Part shown: positions 10,903-20,870 of the stretch, one piece after another | Numbering within the stretch: the first letter of the stretch is position 1 | Layout: every line of letters begins with the position of its first letter | Source of the DNA: Agrypnia vestita | Taxonomy: Eukaryota > Arthropoda > Insecta > Trichoptera > Phryganeidae | Assembly: GCA_016648135.1 (NCBI GenBank) | Contig: JADDOH010002334.1 | Coordinates: forward strand, 124,001-188,000 | Reading direction: 5' to 3' | Length of the DNA: 64,000 nt | The notes under the pieces: model-generated | Database searches by the model: none | What the model was told of the DNA's origin: nothing | Seen by the model: the letters and a program-made list of their open reading frames with translations, nothing else | Program-made: the position numbers and the translations under genes

Positions 10903-12105
10903 CCAGACACGTGGAGAAGGCGCGAAACCTGTTTCAACTAGTCTGACTCGAGCCATGGGTCTGATCAGACGGTTTCGCTTATATCAATTATTACGTTTTC
11001 AATATTCTATAAGTTAAGTTTTAAGGATAATAATATTGTATACATGTATATATATTATGGTCCTTAAAAGTTTTAAGGATAATAATATACATACATGGAA
11101 TAGATTTTTCACATGAACTTAAGCAGGAAGAATATGTTGATAAAATATTAAATTGGAAACAATAAAAATGAAAAAAACTTGTTTTTTATGGGTTAGTTTT
11201 TAATATAATAAATTACATTATAACATGGGGCTCGCGGAAATACGGACTATGGCCGCGCATCCCTTAGCGTTACCATTCGGCTTGAAACTGTTCATAAAAT
11301 TCTACTGTTCTTCATATACACCAATTAGCCAATGGTTTCACATTGGAAATAGATACATTCAATGCAAATTTATTCGGTTTCTAGACGGTGATATTCTATC
11401 ACAAACATTATAAGACTACCTTTATAAAACCAAAATATATTTAAGATTTATTTATTTAACAAAAACATCTACGATACAGGAAGGAAGACTGAAAACAAGT
11501 ATCACCACCCTGCATTCCACCCTCGACTTACGATATATTTTTTAATAATCACTAAATTTATCAACAGCTAGGCATTGTAATCAACTTCCTATAAAATAAG
11601 CCTCAAACTCAATATAGATCATAGACGAGTTTACCTTTCTGCTATGAATAAATTATCATTCATTATCAACTAACTAACCATCCGGACTAAGAATTAATAT
11701 TACGGATCAGAGAATCTTCAAGAGTCGATAATAATCACTAGTTCAAAACTTAACTCTAAGCATACAAATAAGTTTTAACAAGCCATGAATAAATTCATAA
11801 ATATTCAAATTATTTGAATCGAAAGCTTACTTCAACTGAAAAAGTAACTTTAAATAGAATTTGGGTGCGTGTAATTAGAAGTACGCGCGTCAGAAGTTAT
11901 ACTTTTTTTGCGTATGTAAAATAAATAGCACTTTTTTTAACATGATAAAGCGCGAAACGAATCAGCCGCAAGAAATGACATCTGAAAAGACATCCGCTAT
12001 CGGTGGATTTCGCCAGTTGGCGGTATTAACGTTAAAAATAGTTTTATATTAAATAACTTAATAGTGTGAAAAAAACTAACACATAAAAACCAAGTTTTTA
12101 TTTTA
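10903..12105. other. No gene recognised
   Basis: Contains a minus-strand copy of the AACCCATAAAA-CAAGTTTTT word (about 11176-11205) that elsewhere flanks the CTCCCTTT elements, and a GC-richer word GTGCGTGTAATTAGAAGTACGCGCG near 11865-11890. The rest is anonymous. Confidence 0.45.
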
Positions 12106-12607
12106 CACCCTTTCTTTGTAAATTAAGTTTACCATCATCTAATTAAATAATTGATTGACTGAAAATGAAACATATCTAGACAAATATCTATGTTAGAAAT
12201 CTCTAAAAATATCTCTTTATTATTTGATTTCTTCCCAAAAAACCAAAGTGTGCTGTCATCTGTGAACCAATTGTCATAAATTTTCAAAATTCGTAGTGAA
12301 GTACATATTATGCCTACTGACGGAGTAATTCAAATTTTAAATATTCCGTGACGTTATCGGGCCGCCGTCGGTAGTTTTTGTAATGATTCCAATTTGAAAA
12401 AACCATTAAAAATTTGAAAAATCCAAAATTATGCTATAATTATTATTATTTTTTAACGAAAATTTGATAGATCTTCTTGATCGTCGCCACGAGTCTGCTA
12501 GCAATGTTTCAGTTTGATTGGATCACGAAAAAAGGGTTAAAAATCGATCCAAAGTTTTTTCGTCAAGGAAACAAGCAAGCAGACGCCACGAGTTAAAAGA
12601 AAGGAAG
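12106..12607 (+). mobile_element. CTCCCTTT-TIR element, copy 2
   Basis: Left end CACCCTTTC after TA (12104-12105), right end AAAGGAAG before TA (12608-12609). The right 250 bases hold the conserved family core (GAAAATTTGATAGATCTTCTTGATCG, CGATCCAAAGTTTTTTCGTC). It is longer than the other copies, so the AT-rich stretch near 12121-12350 may be an insertion or a diverged interior. The word CATAAAAACCAAGTTTTTA sits just outside the left end, as it does in copies 3 and 4. Confidence 0.7.
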
Positions 12608-12774
12608 TAAATATTAAAATAGATTGTAAAGTAAAAAAAAAAAAACGGTCTTCCGCGTAACAGGTGGGAACATTTCACATGCTATATTTAGTTATACAAA
12701 TTTATAATTCATACTAGCTTGTTATGAAGTTCAGTAGAGTTTTTTTTAAAGAAATGAGTTAGTGTTTTTTCAAT

Positions 12775-12935
12775 ATATTTTATTTTAACTTTGTAATACG
12801 CACAATATGAGTGAGCAGTCTCTCTTATCATCGGGTATAGGTAACTGATGATGTGAGGGACTGCTCCTTTGAAACTTTGGTAGTAATAATTGATAACTCA
12901 TATTGTGTGTATTACAATGTTAATAATAAAACATA
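12775..12935. repeat. Foldback pair with hammerhead-like motif
   Basis: TTGTAATACGCACAATATGAGT near 12792-12813 is mirrored by ACTCATATTGTGTGTATTACAA near 12897-12919, and GAGCAGTC by GACTGCTC nearer the centre. The right arm contains CTGATGA (12845-12851) followed 19 bases later by GAAAC (12871-12875). The layout, two 3' ends facing away from a common centre, repeats in several places in this window and fits tail-to-tail Penelope-like copies. Confidence 0.55.
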
Positions 12936-13064
12936 TTTTAAATAACATTCTTGCACCAAGAAGTATCTGCAAAATCTTTGAATGATAGATATTAAGCGTT
13001 TTTTTTTTGAGGAAAAATATAAATATATAAAGTTTAATATCAAAAATAAATCAATGCGTTCAAA

Positions 13065-13275
13065 ACATTAAAAACACTTTTCTTTGTATTAAACCACGAT
13101 TTATTATTGTGCCAACCGGTTTCGCTTAAACTTAAGCTTCATCAGGGCAACTTAATAAATGTTATCAACTAATTAACAGTTATTAAGTTGCCCTGATGAA
13201 GCTTTAGATTAAGCGAAACCGGTTGGCACAATAATAAATCGTGGTTTAATACAAAGGAAAGTGTTTTTATTATTT
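13065..13275. repeat. Foldback pair with two hammerhead-like motifs
   Basis: Arms of about 85 bases, nearly identical, face each other around a centre near 13170. The minus-strand arm carries CTGATGA (13139-13145) and GAAAC (13119-13123) with an intervening GCTTAA/TTAAGC stem. The plus-strand arm carries CTGATGA (13193-13199) and GAAAC (13215-13219) with GCTT/AAGC. Both arms then run CGGTTGGCACAATAATAAA and GTGGTTTAATACAAAG, and end at GTGTTTTT. This is the cleanest foldback in the window. Confidence 0.8.
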
Positions 13276-13713
13276 TAATATGTCAAACCACAAAGTTATT
13301 GCTTTCTACCAAAATACAATGCATTCAATTTAAACATAAAAATGTAAACCAAAAAATAAATCCATTTCTCTTGGGATTCGATCGTGAACCTATTGATACT
13401 GCGTATATATAGGGGGTATTTGGCGACCATCTGATCTGCCGGTTAAAGTGCCTGTCTGATTGTGGGTGACGAGAAGTGTATTTTATAAATAAACTAGCGG
13501 TCCTTAGCCGGCATTTTCTCGGTTACAGATTTACTTAAAAATTTGTTTTTGTGGCAGAGTACTTTTATTTTATAGAAGGTTAAGTTTAGACAGAAGGGGG
13601 ATGAGATTAGTGTGGAGTGATTTTTTTCAGTTGTAAAATGGAACAAAAAAAAATTCGATTTAGATTATTAATAACAAATAAAAAAGTAACCCATAAAAAT
13701 CAAGTTTTTAGTA
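13276..13713. other. No gene recognised
   Basis: Anonymous sequence. The last 35 bases (AAGTAACCCATAAAAATCAAGTTTTTA) are the flank word shared by three CTCCCTTT elements. Confidence 0.5.
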
Positions 13714-13715
13714 TA

Positions 13716-14078
13716 CTCCCTTTCTCATTTACTAGTGGAAACTGGTTTGACGCTTAACCTACGCATTGGGCTTCGGTCGGGCGATGCTACGAAAGGGAGT
13801 AATAAAAAATTTCCAAAAATCCAAAATTATTAGGTTACGTGTCTACCAGACGCATCGCAGTCTTAATCAGTTGTATGAAAAAACCATTAAAAATTTGAAA
13901 AATTCAAAATTATTCTATAATTATTAACTAAAATTTGATAGATCTTTTTGATCGTCGCCACGAGTCTGCTTGCAAAGTTTCAGCTCGATTGGATCACGGG
14001 AAAAGGGTTAAAAATCGATCCAAAGTTTTTGCGTCAAAGAAACAAACAGACGGACGCCACGAGTTAATATAAAGGGAG
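13716..14078 (+). mobile_element. CTCCCTTT-TIR element, copy 3
   Basis: TA-CTCCCTTTCTCATTT at 13714 and AAAGGGAG-TA ending at 14080 give TA-flanked ends. The core is complete: GATCGTCGCCACGAGTCTGC, AGTTTCAGCTCGATTGGATC, CGATCCAAAGTTTTTGCGTC. An additional CGAAAGGGAGTA word at about 13789-13801 suggests that a second, shorter copy or a rearrangement lies inside. Confidence 0.75.
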
Positions 14079-14192
14079 TAAAAAGATAAAAACACGGAGA
14101 AAAAAATTAACACGAAACATTTAAGGCACTGAAGTGCAGTGACAGCCTATTTAAAAGCAGACAAACTCATTCAACATTATCGAAAGAAGATG

Positions 14193-14402
14193 GTAGCTAT
14201 ATTTTCCCCAAGGTCCTAAAGAAATTTCGGGGTCAATCTGTCTAACGGTGTAAATTTGTATAGAGAATATATTGTAGGTATAGAGAGATGGATAAAGAGA
14301 GGAAAGGGATACGGTACCGATATTTTCCGCAAGATTCTAAATAATAAGTATTTAAAAATTAGGTCAGATCTGTCACACGGTGTAGATTTGTATAAAGAGC
14401 AG
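14193..14402 (+). repeat. Imperfect tandem duplication, period about 120-125
   Basis: The block TA-C-ATATTTTCC-CAAG-TCTAAA ... GGTCA-ATCTGTC--ACGGTGTA-ATTTGTATA-AGA occurs at about 14193-14268 and again at about 14313-14402. The plus-strand frame 14256-14468 runs through the second unit (residues DLSHGVDLYKEQRD). No protein family is recognised. Confidence 0.55.
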
Positions 14403-14876
14403 AGAGACATACATACATTGAGATGTATAGGTAAAGAAAAAACTTGTTTTTGTGAAAAAAAAATGTGATTACTTAAGTTGTTATTAAAGGTAACCAGGTA
14501 TTTAAGTACTTAAAAATATTCAAATAAATTATTTCTTTTTTTACTATAATATACTTTCTTAATTCATTTTTTTTCACAAAACTGTCAATATGATACATTT
14601 TTATTTTTGTGACTGACGTTTTCGACATAACAATTTTATTTTTTAAAAATAAAATTGCATAAAAGAAAATACAGCTCTGCGCCCCCGATACGTGCTGCGT
14701 CCGCCGCTGCCCATCTCGCCCACCCATTGTTCCGCCACTGGTTCTTATACGTTATTTATGGATGGCCTTATAAAATGTACCACCGTAAAATTTCTCGGCG
14801 TATAAAGTGCAGGCTGTATAAATTTCCACTTGAATAAATGTGTTGTCAGCTTTTGGGAAACTAAAATATATACTCG
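14403..14876. other. No gene recognised
   Basis: Homopolymer-rich AT sequence plus a GC-richer patch 14671-14740 (CGCCCCCGATACGTGCTGCG). No recognisable coding content. Confidence 0.45.
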
Positions 14877-14893
14877 AAGCTAGAATTCCACAA

Positions 14894-15300
14894 TATGTCA
14901 TAAGAAAGATCTTCAATAAGTGCATCCTCATGTTTCGGACCTACTGTGTAGCGATGGACCAAACCGTTATTGTGTATGTGTGTGTATGATTGGTATTCGA
15001 TTTATGATTGGTAACTGAGATTGTTACCAATCATAAATCGATAAAAGAGAGATAAGAGAGATGTAAATTGTTAACTATTGACTATTGTACCGATGGTTGC
15101 CCGTCGAATTGCGAACAATCGGTTACCGATCATCGATTGAAATCTCAAATAACGGTTTCACAATCAAGGTTAAAATAACGGTTATGCCCATCACTACTAC
15201 GATGCCAAAACCTGGACACCTACAGCTACTAGTTCAAAGTAGCCCAGCGAGATATGGAATGGACTTTAGAGGATTGGTGATGTGTTAGTGGAGTTGACAG
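14894..15300 (+). pseudogene. LINE reverse-transcriptase-region fragment split by a hAT MITE
   Basis: Upstream of the MITE the frame reads KIFNKCILMFRTYC and downstream AKTWTPTATSSK. Removing the MITE and one copy of its 8-base target duplication joins the two halves in frame and yields the usual TYG-ETWTLT motif that follows the polymerase domain in these LINEs (here TYCAKTWTPT). After a stop, PSEIWNGL corresponds to the R-MER--LG segment. The element is decayed and 5'-truncated. Confidence 0.7.
14949..15196. mobile_element. hAT-type MITE with 8-bp target duplication
   Basis: Ends are TAGCGATGGACCAAACCGTTATT (14949-14971) and, inverted at 15174-15196, TAGTGATGGGCATAACCGTTATT. Outside them CTACTGTG (14941-14948) and CTACGATG (15197-15204) match at 6 of 8 positions, as expected for a hAT insertion that has aged. 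An internal hairpin (about 14997-15042, TTTATGATTGGTAAC and its complement) adds to the foldback character. 248 bases, non-coding. Confidence 0.8.
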
Positions 15301-15743
15301 ATGTGTGGAAGGTTGATGCGGTTGAAGAAAGTCTGCCTCTATAATCTGGATTCTTTAGTGTTCTGAGAAATATCACGAGCGATGGGCATAATAATGAAGT
15401 GTAATAGGAGAACTAAAGTAACAAAAATTTTGAATGTCCTAGGACTGGAAACCGTAAATCAAATAATAATATATAATGTAATGGTGCAAATATTTAAAAT
15501 TAAACATGGATTAGTACCCAAATACTTTGATGACAGGATGAAGCTGATTAAGGATTTTCATTCCTATAATACAAGAGGAAGCGACAACATAAGACTACCA
15601 AACAAAAATAAAAACACCTCATAAAATTGTATGATGCATAAAGATATAAAAATCTTCGATAGCCTGCCAAAGGAAATTCAAAACATGGAGAATATAAAGA
15701 GATTTAAACTGGAGTGCAAAAATTTTATTACAAAAACTTTTAA

Positions 15744-17777
15744 CCCATTAAACGCCGCTACCAGTTCTCGTCGTTCGATTTTCATGAAATTTGAGAATAT
15801 GTTCTAAAATTATACCTTTAAGAAAATTTCGTCGAAAAAATCTGGAAGAATCTTTTAATTTGGAAAATTTGAGGTGTTGCATTTTCGCAACGTCAGCGAA
15901 ATAGGGGGGTTAACGATAAAGATATGAAACAAAACATGTACAGTTTTTAGGACATTTATTTCTCAAGATTTTTATACACTATTAAGAAAAAAAAAAATTT
16001 GCTTAATAACTAAACATATTACTAACTTATGGAGATAAAACGTAAACTGGATATATAAAACTTATGACTAAACAATAAAAACATATAAAGTTATTTACGT
16101 GTTTTTATTAATTCTATTTTCCTTTATGGTACGTTTCATGACATTTATGATGTAACGCGACATTGCACAGTTCATATATAAAATATTTTTGGGAATAACA
16201 CCCTGCATCTTTTTCTGTTTTGATTTATTTTCAAAAAATGTTGAGCGCCTGGATTTGGAGCTGATGATGTTGAAAATCTAGATGGTTTTCCTATGCACAA
16301 TATGTTCGCTTTTGATAATTTCATAAATGTGGGTGCTATATGTCTTTTAAAATTTAAAAGGCACATATTTTTTTCAGGATGAACCATTTGATAGAGTTTC
16401 CATGAATTACATACTGCCACAAAACAGAAGTTTGAAAATATGGCCCACCACCAGAACCGAGAACTCTTATTCTGTAGTTGGAAACAAAGTTATCCGTTAA
16501 ATCAACTCCACCCATTAAACGATTATATTGTGTAATAGCATTAGATTGAGTGATAGTTACATAGTTTTTTTTTAATTTTTGAGTAGGTACCTTGATATAT
16601 TTTTAATTGGTTCAATCCCATCACAATTTGAAGCCACTGTAACTACACCACTATCCTTCCATCGAAAAACTACAATCACAGTTTTCTTTTCTAATCTATA
16701 ATCGAATTCACCCCTTTCCATTTTTTTTTTATTTCTTTGGAAGATTTTAACGATCCAATATTCTTGAGACGATTTTTTCTTATAGTGCCAGTGGCGAAAA
16801 ACAAATTATTCCTCGAATATATCATAAGGGGGATAGATGTAATAAATGATCAAAATAAACAATGTGGTGAGCTGGATTTTCTAAATTTTTCAGAAGACCC
16901 GTCATATTTACTCCAATACCCAAATTATAAATGTTTGAAGGCTCTACAGTTTTTCCCACATATAGATCAAAAGCATGAATGTATCCATCTGACGAAGCTA
17001 ATGTCTAAGACTTGGCTGTGATTTGAACCATTGCATTTTCCCTGGCAAAGAAGTTGAACACTGAGATATTGAAGGTTCACTCACCAAACTTTTTGAATTT
17101 ACTTCCAAAGTTCCTGATTTATCCTTGAGTACATGGTTATATGTATCGTCTTCGTGTAAATCATTATCATCAAAGTCCTCTTAGTCGGTAAGTTTGGATA
17201 CTTCAGGAGGTAAAATAACTACATCTGGAATGTCTTCTTCTTCATTACTATCAACATTCCAGTTCTATGCAATAAAATCAGCAGCCTCTTGTGCGGCAAA
17301 AAAATCTTTTTTATTCATCATAAAGCAAAAAATCACATATTAAAATTCATTGATGGCATTCGTGCGTAAAATATTCTAATGGATTTTACCCCCACATTTC
17401 GCTGACGTTGCACTGACGCAACGGCCAAATAATTCGTATTATATTTGCTCTTTATAAGTTTTTTATTTTTACAAAAACTATTCATTATTAAATTTCATAT
17501 AATATAATAGAAATGATAAAAAATATTTAAATATTTTGTAATATCTTAAAACTATAATGTATTCAAAAACAGCTTACCTGAGTGTTGCGTCGTGTCCTTT
17601 TTTGAAGACCTCTGAATTGTAACTAAATATAATATATTTATACCTGAACCTATTTAAGGGTATAATAAGACCTTGACAAAACACACCTAAGCTAATTACG
17701 GAAATTCCTTACAGAATTCTCAGAATATGACCTGTTCAAATAACCGTTGCGCTGCAGCAACGTCAGCGAAAAATGGG
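15744..17777 (-). mobile_element. piggyBac-family transposon, decayed, TTAA-flanked
   Basis: TTAA lies at 15740-15743 and 17778-17781. The outermost bases are CCCATT on the left and AATGGG on the right. A subterminal word GCAACGTCAGCGAAA occurs near each end in both orientations: 15889-15904 and 17756-17771 forward, and about 17391-17406 reversed (TTTCGCTGACGTTGC). The element lies within a LINE 3' region and encloses a minus-strand transposase pseudogene. At about 2.0 kb it is shorter than a complete piggyBac, consistent with internal loss. Confidence 0.85.
16114..17321 (-). pseudogene. piggyBac-like (PGBD) DDE transposase, internally deleted
   Basis: Start ATG at 17321: MNKKDFFAAQEAADFI, followed by an acidic N-terminal stretch (LTD-EDFDDND). 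After a gap near 17030 comes DGYIHAFDLYVGK, then GLLKNLENPAHHIVYFDHLL, whose FD corresponds to a catalytic Asp of the family. Next are RLKNIGSLKSS, KMERGEFDYR, VIVVFRWKDSGVVTVAS and QYNRLMGGVDLTD, carrying the last catalytic Asp in GGVD. The end is VHPEKNMCLLNFKRHIAPT and a cysteine-rich tail (YELCNVALHHKCHETYH) with the stop at 16114-16116. Several frameshifts and stops break the frame. About 390 codons remain against roughly 550-600 in intact relatives; the stretch between the acidic N-terminus and the DGY motif appears deleted. The first catalytic Asp cannot be assigned. The plus-strand frame 16737-17021 is a shadow. Confidence 0.88.
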
Positions 17778-17879
17778 TTAAATGATTGGATGGAATGCAA
17801 TATGTCCAAGTGTAATCATATATTAGCCCACACAACATTATGTGTGGAACTAAATAATTAAGATAAATAAATAAATGTA

Positions 17880-18321
17880 TGTAAGGGTAGCTAACAAAGT
17901 GAAGAGCAAACAATAATCAGGAATAAAATAAATATTTTCATAGGGATTAATTGGAGAGAGTTTATAATATATTCGCGATTACATGGTTGATAGTTAGCGC
18001 ACGCACTGTCGTCAATGCCGTGGTTGAGGAAAGATAGGCAAAATGAAGGAACGATGAGAATTGCATACACAGTCGCGTTTTGAGTGCGTTGATATGCCGA
18101 CGGAAGGCATCACAATAGGACTACGTCCGGATATCTTCAATTGTCCTAGCACAAATGAAGAAGTTGTTTGAAGTAGGACCGGACAAGAAGATGTAATTTT
18201 CCAATAATGAAAACAATTCTTTAATAGAAAATTATGATACTGTAACAAAAATAGCACTAACCTAGAAACCACGCACTGGTAAAGAAAACGGTGCTGAAAT
18301 TCTAAATGTAAACCTTAAATA
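17880..18321. other. No gene recognised
   Basis: Less AT-rich than average around 18010-18180. The minus strand is open for 86 codons (18012-18272) but the protein shows no known motif. Confidence 0.45.
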
Positions 18322-18858
18322 GTAGGTGTACCCAAAAGAGATAAATTATTTTTGGTGTGGAATGTTTGCTTCAGTCAAGCTCAGTAAAGTGAACGTGTAA
18401 AGACGTGTTTTATACGCAATATTATAATCCGTGGTCTTGTGACTTGTGACAATTAAATTTAAAAAAAATTATTACCCTGTTGTAAAATGGCGGACAATCA
18501 ACTAACTTAGAAAATTTACGTCATTGCACGCTATTTCATTTTCTATAGGGTGTTAATGCAACGGTTGCAACAAAGAAAATTTGTGATGTGTATGGAGATG
18601 CATTGATAGTAAATAAGTGCCAACGTTACCTTAGAAACGGGCGCCCACTTCCGATGAAGTGGGCGCCCGGTAGGGTTTGATAATGACGCTTTAAAAACAA
18701 CTAGAAGCATATTTTTCTTAAAAGTCTACCAACAAGATGGCAAAAGGTCCTAGATACGATGAAGATTAAATCGATTATAAATAAAATTAAATGTATTTAT
18801 TTAACTGATCTTTTTTTTGTTGCCACTAAAATAATTGATTACTAATGGGTACACCTAA
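18322..18858 (+). mobile_element. mariner-family element, internally deleted
   Basis: TA (18320-18321) and TA (18859-18860) flank inverted ends sharing TAGGTGTACCC (GTAGGTGTACCCAAAAG on the left, TTAGGTGTACCCATTAGT inverted on the right). Inside, an ATG at 18487 starts MADNQLT, then a stop and a frameshift lead to NATVATKKICDVYGDALIVN, the mariner transposase N-terminal helix-turn-helix region. Near the right end SLPTRWQKVLD resembles the C-terminal L--RW-KV motif. The catalytic DD34D region is missing: the two parts are joined at a GC-rich palindrome (18638-18669). 537 bases against about 1.3 kb for intact mariners. Confidence 0.85.
18638..18669. repeat. Perfect GC-rich hairpin inside mariner relic
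   Basis: CGGGCGCCCACTTC (18638-18651) and its exact complement (18656-18669) enclose a CGAT loop. It sits where mariner N-terminal coding homology ends. Confidence 0.9.
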
Positions 18859-19136
18859 TAGATAATTTAGAATGCTTAGAAATTTAAAAATGTTTAATAT
18901 TAAATTTAATGTCATAAAATATAAATAAAAATCACGTTTTAATTTTACTCCCAAATTCGAAGCCCTTTTCTTTCGACTGAGGCCACGCTTAACATTTAAT
19001 TTCTGTACATATTTTATTATATTGATCAATTATTGTGCGTCCGTCTTGATAAAGATTCAGCAGTATCGAAAACGACCGACTTAAAATTTAATTTAGCTTG
19101 TAATCTTAATAACTTGTTTCATTTATTGTTTTACAG

Positions 19137-20568
19137 CTCCTGGCGAGGTTGTTTACTGACATTATAAAGAATGGGCAATTACCGAGTAATATGACGAGGA
19201 CCATAATTACACCCATTCTTAAATCCAAATTATCGGACTCAACCTCCCACGAGAGCTACAGACCAATCTCGATTGCCACAACCATCGCGAGATTATTCGA
19301 ACGCGTGCTGCTAGATCAGGTCGAATCCAGCATGGAAACTAACGACAACCAGATGGGTTTCAAAAAACAGACCTCTACCGACGCTACAATATTTACTGAA
19401 AAACGGACACTGGAGTACTACAGAAACAAAAAGACTACTTCATACGCATGTTTCCTAGACTTGAGCAAGGCTTTCGATAGAGTTTCTCACCCTTTACTTT
19501 GGGTAAAACTCAGGGAAAGAGGCATACCATCGGAGGTAATACGTATCCTTGACTCGTGGCACAGACAACAGGAAAACCAAGTAAGGTGGAGAGACAGTCT
19601 TTCCGAACCTGTTCACATGACGAGCGGCGTCAGACAGGGAGGGTGCATGTCCCCAATACTGTTCAACCTTTATATGGACGAACTCACTCAAAGGCTAAAC
19701 AACGCGGGGGTAGGCTGTCACATCGGAGGACAGTGTCTTAACAACAACAGTTATGCTGACGATATGGTACTGATGGCACCGTCTATAAGAGGACTACGCA
19801 TTCTTCTAAAGGTCTGTGAAGTGTTTGCTGAAGAAACAAACATGCTCTATAACCCTAATAAAACAGCACTGTTGGTTATAAAGTATGGTCAGGGCCCAAC
19901 AAGTATTCCTCCAGTTACTCTGAACGGTGTGGTCCTGAAGGTGACCGAAAGAACAAAATATCTAGGACACATAATTACAAATAATTTAATGGACGACGAC
20001 GATATTGACAGGCAAAGACCGCTGTAAAAAGAACGCTCTTCCTTGCCTTCTGTGCAACGTTATATACATGTAAACTCTGGACAAATTATAAAAAGAGCAG
20101 CATAGAAAGACTTCGCATACAATATAACAACGCCCTTCGTATGATGTTTGGCCTTCCCAGATATTGCAGCGCTTCCGGTATGTTCACTGAGGGGCGTGTT
20201 CCCAACTTTGCAGCCCTCATAAGATCCAGGGTGGCAGGGATGAGGGAAAGGATATACAGCTCCGGAAATATCCTTATCCTGGAAGCCCGCCTTACTCCAG
20301 CATCCAGCATCGATGCACACTGGAGAAAGATACTGGCCCCGCATAATTGACTTGCCATCGCTCGCTAAAGCCGATATTTTACCATATATTTCTTTTAATA
20401 CTTTTAATACTTATAATACTTCTCTTCTATTTTATATGATTTTCCTATTTCTCTTTTGTTTTATATAATATTTTTAATGTGTGTATTTTCTTTTATATGG
20501 AATGTGTGGGATTGCACGAACCTCCCCACATTCTGGAATAAAGTTATATTTATTTATTTATTTATATT
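19137..20568 (+). pseudogene. LINE with reverse transcriptase domain, one frameshift, 3' complete
   Basis: The frame from LLARLFTDIIKNGQLPS (about 19140) to 20026 contains, in order: ITPILKSK, YRPISIATTIARLFERVL (palm start), NQMGFKKQ, FLDLSKAFDRVSHPLLWVKL (catalytic Asp), SGVRQGGCMSPILFNLYMDEL, and NSYADDMVLMAPS with the YADD catalytic pair near 19751. TKYLGHII follows. At about 20012-20022 a 1-base loss (or 2-base gain) moves the frame; it resumes AVKRTLFLAFCATLY and ends at LAPHN before the stop at 20348-20350. An AT-rich 3' UTR follows, ending in TTTATTTATTTATTTA near 20550-20565. The polymerase motifs are intact but the endonuclease, ORF1 and the frame are lost. The sequence looks closest to CR1/Rex1-group LINEs; clade assignment is by eye. 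Minus-strand frames at 19494 and 20060-20358 are shadows. Confidence 0.9.
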
Positions 20569-20784
20569 TAAATTGCATAACCTAAAGTGGTACGTATATT
20601 CACATTACGTTGAGTACCTATTATCACTACCGTGTGACTTTCTTGCTTGATCGTCACACGTTTCACCACACCGCTACATGTGTATATGATGACACATACA
20701 TGATACACAGGAAGATTCTGTGTGTAGAATCGGAATTGTTCCTCACATTCCACTATCAAAGGCTGAAGGGAATTTAGTATTCAA
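20569..20784. other. No gene recognised
   Basis: Anonymous sequence between the LINE tail and the GC-rich block. Confidence 0.45.
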
Positions 20785-20870
20785 GCCTCTGGGGCCAGGC
20801 CGCACCCGTGCGCCCTAGCGCGACTCTCCCCAGGGGCCAGGGCGCACCGGTGCGTCCAGAACGTAATTAA
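20785..20870. repeat. GC-rich block with an imperfect internal repeat
   Basis: GGGGCCAGGCCGCACCCGTGCG and, about 40 bases on, GGGGCCAGGGCGCACCGGTGCG. Each unit can also fold (GCACCGGTGC is self-complementary). The block stands out sharply from the AT-rich surroundings. Confidence 0.7.

Larger units (their letters stand above)
15371..17879 (+). pseudogene. LINE ORF2 C-terminus and 3' UTR, interrupted by piggyBac
   Basis: The frame 15382-15739 reads IIMKCNRRTKVTKIL, then VQIFKIKHGLVPKYF and HSYNTRG. After one in-frame stop at 15622 it gives KIFDSLPKEIQNMENIKRFK. This is the typical C-terminal end of CR1/Jockey-group ORF2 (CNRRT ... FK--G--P-Y ... Y-TR ... F--LP--I). Homology stops at TTAA (15740-15743). 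After the piggyBac insertion the 3' UTR resumes at 17782 and ends with AATAAATAAATAAATG at about 17864-17879. The element is 5'-truncated and inactive. Confidence 0.75.

Noticed and set aside
10623..10956. Minus-strand frames with SFSSIGLREKG residues
   Set aside because: Translation of the CTCCCTTT repeat; the same words recur in other frames of the other copies.
16737..17021. 94-codon plus-strand open frame
   Set aside because: It is the antisense of the piggyBac transposase; the minus strand gives the recognisable GIGVNMTGLLKN and YFDHLL residues.
20060..20358. Two 90-94 codon minus-strand frames
   Set aside because: Antisense shadows of the frameshifted LINE C-terminus on the plus strand.
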